Shown piece after piece: positions 1 to 6,112 of a stretch of DNA of 10,945 bases (its first letter is position 1; every line of letters begins with the position of its first letter). Under the pieces are notes generated by a model. It was not told the origin of the DNA and did no database searches. It saw only the letters and a program-made list of their open reading frames with translations. Source of the stretch: an uncultured Actinomycetes bacterium (GTDB taxonomy: Bacteria; Actinomycetota; Thermoleophilia; Solirubrobacterales; Thermoleophilaceae). The stretch spans positions 1 to 10,945 of the forward strand of contig CAMLNW010000076.1 in assembly GCA_946481495.1 (NCBI GenBank). Direction: 5' to 3'. The translations under genes were made by a program, and so were the position numbers.

Positions 1-2581
1 TCGAGGCATCCGGCGTCAACGGCTGCGGGCTCTTCACCACACCACAGCTCAAGTCCGGCGCCATATAGCCATAGCGGCCGGTCCAAACGCCCGGATTCCC
101 CGGCAGACTGTCAGCAGAGATCAGCGGCGGTGTCATCTGCTCCGACACCCAACCCGCATCGCCACGCCGCGCCAGATAACGCAACTCACCCCCCGCAGTC
201 GCATCCGGGGTCCCGAAGGCAAGCGTGTAGAAGATGTTGTTGCCATCAGACGTGACCTGATACTCCATCTCCCCGACATCGGACTCGTAATCCTGCACAT
301 CAGCATTCGGCGACTTGACCGCCGGCGACACCAACTCAGCACCCCGCGCCGGCAACGACACCGTCCGGGTGGTGAAGCTGCGTACGGGACCGGTCGTCGT
401 GCCCGTCACGCCGACTGCGATCAGTCGGTAGTGATAGGTGGTGTTTGGCTGGAGGCCGGTCAGGACGTCGTCGGCAAGTACGTTGGTCGTCCCGGCTCCT
501 AGTTGTCCGTTGGGGGTGGGGATGCGGTTGGGCAGACTGTCGGGGTTGGTTCCCCATTCGAACCGGTAGCTGGTTTGGCTGGAGTTGGGATTGACGTAGG
601 CGGAGAGGCGTACTGAGCTGGGGGTAAGTAGATCGACGGTGGTACTGGCGATCTGGGGTGTCGCCTGTGTGGTGAACGTCCGGTCGGCCTGGGTTGTCGT
701 GCCGCCGCGGTTTGTGGCTCGCAGCCGGTAGTGGTAGCTGGTGTTCTCGGCCAGGCCGGTGAGGTTGGCCGAGACGGCCGTCGACCCGGTGCTCGGCGCG
801 ATCGACCCAGCTGCCGGGGTGCAGGGCTTGGTGGCTGGGACGTTGGTGCCGGTGTAGCTGTTGCCGTTGGCTACATACGCCGTGTGGGTGATGTACTGGA
901 AGTGGCAGTCGGTCAGCGTGTCGCCGTTGGGATCGACAGCTCCGGCGACTGTGGCTGTGGTCACCGCGACCGGGTTCGCGCCAGCGCCGTCGGTAAGCGT
1001 TGGCCGGACCACTGTGGAGAACGTTGCGGCGGGGCTCTTGGTGGTGCCAACCGAGTTGGTCGCGACCAGCCGCCAGCGATAGTCGGTCAGTGCCAAGAGG
1101 CCGCTGACCGATTGGCTGACGCTTTGCAATGCGGCGCCGTCGCCGATCGATGCGCTCTCGACGGTCGCGGTTGCGTGCTGGAATCCGTCGCCGCTGCCGA
1201 TGTCGGCCTGGTAGGTCGCCGCGTCGACGTACTCGAGGTGGAAGGTCGTGTCGATGCCGCGCGGGTTGACCTTTGCGCCGAACTGGCCCGAGAGACCGAT
1301 CACGGTCGACTGCAGATCAGCGATCTCGGGTGGGGCGGGAACGTTGACCTCGTAGCGCCACACCCGCGCATTGGTCGCGTCCGACACATAGATCAAGCCA
1401 TCCGAGGCCAGACCGGAGTCATCGACGGCCAGGCCCAGGCTCCCGCCGATCGTTCCGGTCCCGAAGTTCGACACCGGCAGCGTCGGCGCCGCCGGGTCGT
1501 ACTCCTGGACGCGAGTTCCTCCGGCCCCGGACGCTGCGCCACCGACAGCGGCCAGCACGTTGCCGTTGGGCAGAGTCGCCAACGCCTCCGGGCGAGTGGT
1601 GGTCGGGACGAACTGCGACAACCACCCACCGGTATTGCTGAACCGGGTGATCGTGCTGCGATTCTGCGTCGCGTCGATCCGCTCGGCGATGTACACCCGG
1701 CCAGAAGCGTCGGTCGCGAGGTTCCCACCAGTCTGCCCGTTGATCGCCAGCTCGGTGTAAGCACCACCCGCCGACCCAGGGGCGTTGCACTCGGTTGGAG
1801 TGCCGGGAGTACGACCCGAGATCTGACAGACATAGGCCGGCAGCGGCGAACCGCCAGCGCCCGCCACGGCGAACTTGTCGATCAGCGTCTTCGTCGAAAC
1901 GCTCACGTTGATCGCGACATACAAGTAGTGCTGAAGAGGATTCGAGGTATCGACCGCAATCCCAGTAGTGCCAGCGAACGTCTCCGGCGCGGCGACGCTG
2001 GCGCCCGTGGTTCCGTTGAGCGTCCCGATATAGGCGCCGGTCGACCCGTCCCACATCCCGACCTTCGCAGCAGCGGTCACGACATAGACGACGTGCGTCG
2101 CAGGATCGACTGCGATCCCACGACCACCAGTAGTCGAGATCTGACCATCGAGCGCAGTCGGGGCAGCCGTGCCCTTGATGCACCCAGTCGCCACGGTGCA
2201 CACCTGATGCGTATTAGCCGTGGGAGCGTCAGCGCGAACGTTGTAGCCAAACGCACGAACGAACGCCCCACTAGCGTCGAACTGCTCGATCCGATTGTTG
2301 CCCGCATTGACGACGTAGACGTTGCCATTGGACTGATCGACAGCAACACCCCTAATCGGACCCGTGCACTGCCCAGCAGCCGTACCCGTGCCAGAACACA
2401 GACTCGGCGTCGAATTCAGCTTGTACAACGCAGCCGAAGCACCAGCCGGAAGCACCAACGCGAGAACGAAGACCGCCGCAACCACACCCAGCGCAGCACC
2501 ACCTGAAACCACGCGACCCCAAGTACGAGTACGCACGGGCCGCGGAACCGACCCCGGGAACTGGCTGCCAACACGCCTCAT
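1..2581 (-). CDS. Large secreted protein: six-bladed NHL-like propeller plus Fn3-like domains (C-terminus off the left edge)
   Basis: An uninterrupted minus-strand frame of 860 codons runs from ATG at 2581 off the window edge, so the C-terminus is missing. Residues 1-50 look like a long signal peptide: Arg-rich start, hydrophobic stretch about 29-44, likely cleavage after ASA at 48-50. Residues about 74-410 hold six similar units built on G-(I/L)-A-(V/T)-D ... (V/I)Y(V/I), the signature of NHL-type propeller blades. Residues about 411-520, 524-638 and 639-738 are three Fn3-like domains, each ending in a Y-(R/H)-(Y/W)-R-L-x-A type strand and a TF(S/T)T linker. From 739 a new module begins (ELVSPAVKSPNADV, then a repeat around TSDGNNIFYTL and YLARRGDAGWVS). 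It is probably surface-exposed or released and binds carbohydrate or protein; the substrate is unknown. The start is supported by a purine-rich Shine-Dalgarno at 2592-2600. Frame, exported start and domain order are clear; function is inference. Confidence 0.85.
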   Translation of the reverse strand, partial: MRRVGSQFPGSVPRPVRTRTWGRVVSGGAALGVVAAVFVLALVLPAGASAALYKLNSTPSLCSGTGTAAGQCTGPIRGVAVDQSNGNVYVVNAGNNRIEQFDASGAFVRAFGYNVRADAPTANTHQVCTVATGCIKGTAAPTALDGQISTTGGRGIAVDPATHVVYVVTAAAKVGMWDGSTGAYIGTLNGTTGASVAAPETFAGTTGIAVDTSNPLQHYLYVAINVSVSTKTLIDKFAVAGAGGSPLPAYVCQISGRTPGTPTECNAPGSAGGAYTELAINGQTGGNLATDASGRVYIAERIDATQNRSTITRFSNTGGWLSQFVPTTTRPEALATLPNGNVLAAVGGAASGAGGTRVQEYDPAAPTLPVSNFGTGTIGGSLGLAVDDSGLASDGLIYVSDATNARVWRYEVNVPAPPEIADLQSTVIGLSGQFGAKVNPRGIDTTFHLEYVDAATYQADIGSGDGFQHATATVESASIGDGAALQSVSQSVSGLLALTDYRWRLVATNSVGTTKSPAATFSTVVRPTLTDGAGANPVAVTTATVAGAVDPNGDTLTDCHFQYITHTAYVANGNSYTGTNVPATKPCTPAAGSIAPSTGSTAVSANLTGLAENTSYHYRLRATNRGGTTTQADRTFTTQATPQIASTTVDLLTPSSVRLSAYVNPNSSQTSYRFEWGTNPDSLPNRIPTPNGQLGAGTTNVLADDVLTGLQPNTTYHYRLIAVGVTGTTTGPVRSFTTRTVSLPARGAELVSPAVKSPNADVQDYESDVGEMEYQVTSDGNNIFYTLAFGTPDATAGGELRYLARRGDAGWVSEQMTPPLISADSLPGNPGVWTGRYGYMAPDLSCGVVKSPQPLTPDAS

Positions 2582-2591
2582 CTCTGCGATT

Positions 2592-2600
2592 CCTCTCCTC
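2592..2600 (-). promoter_or_regulatory. Ribosome binding site of the secreted protein
   Basis: On the minus strand GAGGAGAGG lies 10 nt before ATG 2581. It is one of only two good Shine-Dalgarno sequences in the window and fixes the start of the secreted protein. Confidence 0.65.
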
Positions 2601-2626
2601 GTTGCATCTCTCGCTCTCCCGCCGAG

Positions 2627-2695
2627 CGGTTTAGCCACCCGACGTTCCCCACGGTAAACCGAAGAGTGTCTAGCTGTCAACAGAGAACGGTTTAG
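2627..2695. repeat. Repeated CGGTTTA motif in the divergent control region
   Basis: CGGTTTAG occurs at 2627-2634 and again at 2688-2695. Between them the palindrome-like CGGTAAACCG (2652-2661) carries the motif inverted, and a near match, TGTTTACGG, follows at 2702-2710. Three good copies in 70 bp of otherwise ordinary sequence, straddling the presumed minus-strand promoter, suggest binding sites for a regulator, possibly the adjacent TetR protein. No protein can be assigned from sequence alone. Confidence 0.4.
2652..2680 (-). promoter_or_regulatory. Possible promoter of the secreted protein gene
   Basis: Reading the minus strand, a perfect TTGACA -35 element sits at 2680-2675. A weak -10 (TTTACC at 2658-2653, 16-nt spacer) lies inside one of the CGGTTTA-type repeats. 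This leaves a leader of roughly 65 nt with a Shine-Dalgarno. The -35 is convincing by eye; the -10 is poor. Confidence 0.35.
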
Positions 2696-2745
2696 AATCA
2701 CTGTTTACGGCTCTAGAACCCATATTGAGAGGGGAAAAGCGTGAG

Positions 2746-2769
2746 GAGACCTAGACACCTGTTGGTCTC
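2746..2769. promoter_or_regulatory. Inverted repeat over the -35 of the first TetR gene
   Basis: GAGACC (2746-2751) and GGTCTC (2764-2769) form a 6-bp inverted repeat with a 12-nt spacer that contains the proposed -35 TAGACA. The position suits an autorepression operator. The arms are short, so chance is not excluded. Confidence 0.35.
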
Positions 2770-2780
2770 TGTAGTACAGT
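2752..2780 (+). promoter_or_regulatory. Promoter of the first TetR gene, probably leaderless
   Basis: TAGACA (2752-2757), a 17-nt spacer and TACAGT (2775-2780) form a good sigma-70-like promoter only 6 nt before ATG 2787. Transcription would begin at or next to the start codon. No Shine-Dalgarno is present, which agrees with a leaderless mRNA. Confidence 0.5.
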
Positions 2781-2786
2781 CGCCCC

Positions 2787-3947
2787 ATGCCCGACCATCG
2801 ATCTAGACCGGCAAAGGCCGCTCTGGCGACGGGCGTCTCAGCGGGGAGGACGCACCTGGACCAGCTGCGCGGCGGTAAACATGGCCTGACACCCGAGCAG
2901 GTCGAGAGTTCCCAGCGCGAAAGGGTGCTGGCGGCGATGCGCGAGCTGGTCGCGACGCACGGCTATCGCGACGTCTCGGTGGCCGCCGTGCTGCGCCACG
3001 CCGGGGTGTCGCGCAAGACCTTCTACGAGCTCTACGCCGGCAAGGAGGAGTGCTTCGTCGCCGTCTACGAGGGCGAGATGGAGCGGCTGCTCGCCCCGGT
3101 CATGCAGGCGTTCGAGGGAAGCGAGCCGTGGGTCGACCGGCTGCGCACCGCGCTCGGCGTGCTGCTCGGGGCGCTGGCGGGCGATCCGAGCGCGGCGCGG
3201 ATCTGCTTCGTCGAGGTGCTCGCCGCGGGGCCACTGGCGCTCGAGCGGCGTGGCCACGCACTGGCGGCGCTCGACCCGCTGTTCGCGCCGCACGACGGCG
3301 CCGACGAGCGCGACGCGGACGGCGCCCAGACACCGCGCTCGCGCGCGGTCACCGCCGGGTCGGTCGGCTACCTCGCCGAGGTGCTGCATCGCGAGATCGC
3401 GGCGGGCCGCGTCGAGGACCTGCCGCTGCTGCGCGCCCAGCTGACGGACACGCTGACGCTGCCGTTCACCGGGGGCGGGGCGCGCGATGGGGCCACCGGC
3501 GGCGCTGCCGCCGAGGGGGACCTCACCGCCGACGACGCCGGCGAGCGCGCCTTCCTCGCCGGCTACGGCGAGATCGCCGCCGACGTGCTCGGCCGCGTGA
3601 GCGTCGCAATGGCGGTCGACGACGATCCCGCCACCCGCATCCGCGCCGGCGTCGGCGCCCTGCTCGACTTCTGCGCCGAGCGGCCGGATCGTGCCCGCGC
3701 CCTGTTCGTCGAGGCGCTCAGCGCCGGACCCGCCGCGCGCGAGCGACGTTCTGAGACCACCAACCGCCTGGCCGACCTGCTCGCCCAGCCGCTGCGCGAG
3801 CTGCGCCCCAACGAGCGAATCGCCGACGTGTCCGCTATCGCACTCGTCGGCGGCTTCCACGAGCTCTCCTTCAACGCGATCGACCGCCTCGCCACAGACG
3901 ACCTGCCCACGGTCGACACGATCATCGCCGTCGCGCGGCTCGACTAA
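2787..3947 (+). CDS. TetR/AcrR-family regulator with duplicated ligand-binding domain
   Basis: A 386-residue transcription regulator, nearly twice the usual TetR length of about 200. Residues 43-88 form the TetR helix-turn-helix, with the recognition region V-L-R-H-A-G-V-S-R-K-T-F-Y-E-L-Y at 68-83. The first ligand-binding domain spans about 90-230 (RICFVEVLAAGP at 138-149). After a Gly/Ala/Asp-rich linker a second copy starts at F256 and runs to the C-terminus, aligned to the first at a constant offset of 166 residues; over residues 118-155 against 284-321 I count 20 identities in 38. The N-terminal arm (DQLRGGKHGL) is shared with the paralogue at 5312. It is expected to bind DNA as a dimer and respond to a hydrophobic ligand; the ligand is unknown. 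The last 26 bp overlap the convergent ATPase gene. The start follows a leaderless-type promoter. The TetR call is firm. Confidence 0.92.
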   Translation: MPDHRSRPAKAALATGVSAGRTHLDQLRGGKHGLTPEQVESSQRERVLAAMRELVATHGYRDVSVAAVLRHAGVSRKTFYELYAGKEECFVAVYEGEMERLLAPVMQAFEGSEPWVDRLRTALGVLLGALAGDPSAARICFVEVLAAGPLALERRGHALAALDPLFAPHDGADERDADGAQTPRSRAVTAGSVGYLAEVLHREIAAGRVEDLPLLRAQLTDTLTLPFTGGGARDGATGGAAAEGDLTADDAGERAFLAGYGEIAADVLGRVSVAMAVDDDPATRIRAGVGALLDFCAERPDRARALFVEALSAGPAARERRSETTNRLADLLAQPLRELRPNERIADVSAIALVGGFHELSFNAIDRLATDDLPTVDTIIAVARLD

Positions 3948-5196
3948 CGGGCGCCCAAAGCGCGCTCACCGGCACCGCCCACAGGCCATCGCCAAAGGGA
4001 ATGGTCTGCTCGCCGACGTAGAGGACGACCCCGCACGCAAACCGGTCGCCGGCGAGCCTCTTCAACCGCTCGAGCCCTCTGAAGTCCTGAGGACGCACCG
4101 TGGCGCTGGCCTTCACTTCGATCCCGGCGACTTCCCCCCGCGCGGATTCGAGCACGAGATCGACCTCGTAACCGTCCTTGTCGCGGAAGTGGTGCGCGAA
4201 CACACGAGTCCTGGAGCGCTCGAGCTGGCGCAGTACCTCCATCGCAACGAAGCTCTCGAGCACCATCCCGGAGATCCGGACGTCGTCCACGATCCGTTCC
4301 GCGTCGGCGTTGAGCAGGTGGGCGAGCAGGCCGGAGTCGACTACGTAGGCCTTCGGCGCATGCACGACACGCGCGCCCAAGCCCGGCCTCCAGGCCGGCA
4401 GGCGCCTTACGAGGTACAGCGTCTCGAGGAGCCCGACGTAGGACTCGACCGTCAGGCGGCCGATCGAAAGGTCGCGGGCAACGGTGGCGGGTTGCAGGAT
4501 GTTCCCCACACGCGTTGCGATCAGCCGCAGCAGGCGCCCGATCTCGTCCGAGCGTCTGACGTCGGCCAAGTCTCGGATGTCACGCTCGACCATCGACTGC
4601 ACGTAGCTGTCGAACCACTGACGCCGGCGCCCTGGCGCGGCCCTGGCCACGACCTCGGGGAACCCTCCAAGAGCAAGACGCTCGGCAAGGCTGTGGAAAT
4701 CGATGGGGGTCGGCTTCAACGACCGTGGCGCGTTGTCGAACAGCGCGTCGACGAAGATCTCCTCGACCTCCGCCAGCTCCCCCTGCGAGAGCGGCCAGAG
4801 CGTCACGATCTCGATCCGACCGGCCAGTGAGTCCTTGACGCGCGGCGCCGAGAGGATGTTGGCCGAGCCGGTCAGCAGGAACCGGCCGGGCGTGTTGTCG
4901 ACGTCGACAGCCATCTTGATCGCGAGCAGCAGCTCCGGAACGCGCTGGATCTCGTCGATCGCGACCGGCCCGGTCCGTCTGGCTAGGAAGCCCTTCGGAT
5001 CGGCTTGCGCGGCCGCGCGCTGGCCGTCGTCGTCGAGGGTGACGAAGTCCGCTGGGTGCTCCTCCCGCGCGACCGACATCGCCAGCGTGCTCTTGCCGGT
5101 CTGACGCGCACCGGATATCAGCACGACGCGTGTGTCGGCGAGAGCTTCGACCACCGACCGGCGGACGCGGCGCGGTATCAATCCATGTCCGGCCAT
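3922..5196 (-). CDS. AAA ATPase with DUF4143-type C-terminal domain (PD-(D/E)XK-like)
   Basis: A 424-residue protein of the AAA_14 / DUF4143 type. Walker A is GARQTGKST at 29-37 (K35), Walker B is VAIDEIQ at 78-84 (D81, E82), and a sensor-1-like LLTGSAN lies at 107-113. The middle (about 170-300) carries the helical linker with GGFPE and a winged-helix-like stretch. The C-terminus has E344-x-D346 followed by E360-V-K362, the spacing of a PD-(D/E)XK nuclease-like core, a fold to which I understand the DUF4143 family has been linked. Members are widespread, often mobile and mostly uncharacterised, so the cellular role is unknown. The gene points against its neighbours, overlaps the first TetR gene by 26 bp, uses rarer codons such as ATA, and lacks the codon gradient of the host-like genes. 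All this suggests later acquisition. Length and motifs look intact. The start is ATG 5196, 9 nt after a TATGCT -10-like hexamer. Confidence 0.9.
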   Translation of the reverse strand: MAGHGLIPRRVRRSVVEALADTRVVLISGARQTGKSTLAMSVAREEHPADFVTLDDDGQRAAAQADPKGFLARRTGPVAIDEIQRVPELLLAIKMAVDVDNTPGRFLLTGSANILSAPRVKDSLAGRIEIVTLWPLSQGELAEVEEIFVDALFDNAPRSLKPTPIDFHSLAERLALGGFPEVVARAAPGRRRQWFDSYVQSMVERDIRDLADVRRSDEIGRLLRLIATRVGNILQPATVARDLSIGRLTVESYVGLLETLYLVRRLPAWRPGLGARVVHAPKAYVVDSGLLAHLLNADAERIVDDVRISGMVLESFVAMEVLRQLERSRTRVFAHHFRDKDGYEVDLVLESARGEVAGIEVKASATVRPQDFRGLERLKRLAGDRFACGVVLYVGEQTIPFGDGLWAVPVSALWAPVSRAARRR

Positions 5197-5203
5197 ATGT
5201 TAG

Positions 5204-5219
5204 TTAGCATACTGGCTAA
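5204..5219. promoter_or_regulatory. Dyad at the promoter of the ATPase gene
   Basis: TTAGC (5204-5208) and GCTAA (5215-5219) form a 5-bp inverted repeat with a 6-nt spacer in a short AT-rich patch. On the minus strand TATGCT (5211-5206) sits in the dyad and ends 9 nt before ATG 5196, so it could be the -10 of a near-leaderless transcript. The dyad would then be a self-control site. Short arms make this tentative. Confidence 0.35.
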
Positions 5220-5221
5220 AT

Positions 5222-5247
5222 GTCATCTAGCCGGTCCGCTGGATGAC
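5222..5247. promoter_or_regulatory. 26-bp imperfect dyad, candidate TetR operator
   Basis: GTCATC (5222-5227) is mirrored by GATGAC (5242-5247), and the inner AGC (5229-5231) by GCT (5238-5240), so 18 of 26 positions are symmetric. Size and symmetry fit a TetR operator. It lies between the divergent ATPase and second TetR genes, 65 bp upstream of the latter's start, and could control both. Confidence 0.45.
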
Positions 5248-5265
5248 GCCAAGCTGCATCGCCCA

Positions 5266-5295
5266 TTGCTATCGGCGGGCTCGAAGGGGTATCGT
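5266..5295 (+). promoter_or_regulatory. Possible promoter of the second TetR gene
   Basis: TTGCTA (5266-5271), an 18-nt spacer and TATCGT (5290-5295) stand 16 nt before ATG 5312. No Shine-Dalgarno is visible. An in-frame TTG at 5300 is followed at once by TGA, so ATG 5312 is the first usable start. Confidence 0.35.
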
Positions 5296-5311
5296 GGGTT
5301 TGTGAATCGCG

Positions 5312-6067
5312 ATGGCCGCTGACGAGCACCGCACCGAGGGCGAGGAGCCTGCAGGCGCGGCCGGCGCCGGGGACGCGACACCCGCGCGTCCCCGCCGCAA
5401 GCTGCCGCCACGCCGCCCGGATCAGCTCCCGCGCGGGCGACACGGGCTGTCGGAGGCCGAGGTGGAGGCGTCGCAGCGGGCGCGGATCCTCGACGCGATG
5501 AAGGTGCTGGCGGGCGAGCGCGGCTACCACGACGCCTCGATCGCCGACGTGATCAAGCGAGCCGGCGTGACGCGCAAAGCGTTCTACAAGCTGTTCGAGG
5601 ACAAGGAGCAGTGCTTCATCCAGGCCTACGAGCGCGACCTGGCGCGGCTGCTGACGCTGACGCTCGAGGCGTTCGAGACCCAGGACGAGTGGGCCGACCG
5701 CGTGCGCGCCGCGCTCAGCGCTCTTCTACACGCGCTCGCGCGCGACCCGACCGCGGCGCGGCTCTGCTTCATCGAGGTGATGACCGCCGGCCCGCGTGCG
5801 ATCGCCGCGCGCAACGAGGCAATGCGCGGCTTCACGATCGTCTTCGACACCGGCCGGCTCGAGGACGACCGCTCGCGCCCGCCCGCGCTCGCGCTGAACA
5901 TGGTCGGCGGGATGAGCGAGATCGTCCACCGAGAGGTCGCCTCCGGCCGCGCCGAGGACCTTCCCAACGTCCTGCCCGACCTGATGTACACCTCGGTCCT
6001 GCCGATCCGCGGCCCCGAGGCCGCCGAGCGCGAGCTGGAGCGCGGCGCGCCGGGCGCGGGCCTCTGA
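5312..6067 (+). CDS. TetR/AcrR-family transcriptional regulator (paralogue of the first)
   Basis: A 251-residue regulator. Residues 1-36 are a low-complexity Glu/Ala/Arg-rich arm, followed by DQLPRGRHGL (37-46), which matches the arm of the regulator at 2787. The helix-turn-helix lies at about 55-100, with VIKRAGVTRKAFYKLF at 80-95. A single ligand-binding domain follows, with the CFIEVMTAGP motif that both copies in the other protein resemble. The two proteins are clearly paralogues. This one has the normal single-domain layout, so it probably resembles the ancestral form. Its target and ligand are unknown; the dyad at 5222 and the operator before the aldehyde dehydrogenase are candidate targets. 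It ends 45 bp before rarA on the same strand and may be cotranscribed with it. The TetR assignment is firm. Confidence 0.92.
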   Translation: MAADEHRTEGEEPAGAAGAGDATPARPRRKLPPRRPDQLPRGRHGLSEAEVEASQRARILDAMKVLAGERGYHDASIADVIKRAGVTRKAFYKLFEDKEQCFIQAYERDLARLLTLTLEAFETQDEWADRVRAALSALLHALARDPTAARLCFIEVMTAGPRAIAARNEAMRGFTIVFDTGRLEDDRSRPPALALNMVGGMSEIVHREVASGRAEDLPNVLPDLMYTSVLPIRGPEAAERELERGAPGAGL

Positions 6068-6099
6068 GCGAGGCCGCCCACGCCGGCTGGGCCGGCTGC

Positions 6100-6104
6100 G
6101 AGGA
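6100..6104 (+). promoter_or_regulatory. Ribosome binding site of rarA
   Basis: GAGGA lies 8 nt before GTG 6113. The upstream in-frame ATG at 6104 is followed by GTC and TGA, so it cannot be the start, and the Shine-Dalgarno decides for GTG. Confidence 0.6.
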
Positions 6105-6112
6105 TGGTCTGA

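Noticed and set aside
731..2506. Long plus-strand open frame (591 codons) opposite the secreted protein
   Set aside because: It is Arg/Gly/Asp-rich with no recognisable domain. The minus strand in the same place encodes a clear signal peptide, propeller blades and Fn3 domains, so this is a high-GC shadow.
2838..3860. Minus-strand open frame of 340 codons over the first TetR gene
   Set aside because: Low-complexity, Arg/Ala/Gly/Gln-rich, with no motif; the plus strand carries an unmistakable TetR protein.
3691..4830. Plus-strand open frame of 379 codons across the TetR end and ATPase
   Set aside because: It crosses two well-supported genes in the wrong frame and has no family features.
6081..6100. 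GCCGGC-TGG-GCCGGC hairpin between the second TetR gene and rarA, considered as a terminator
   Set aside because: The stem is 6 bp, there is no T-run, and it lies directly against the rarA ribosome site. In this GC-rich DNA it is probably chance.
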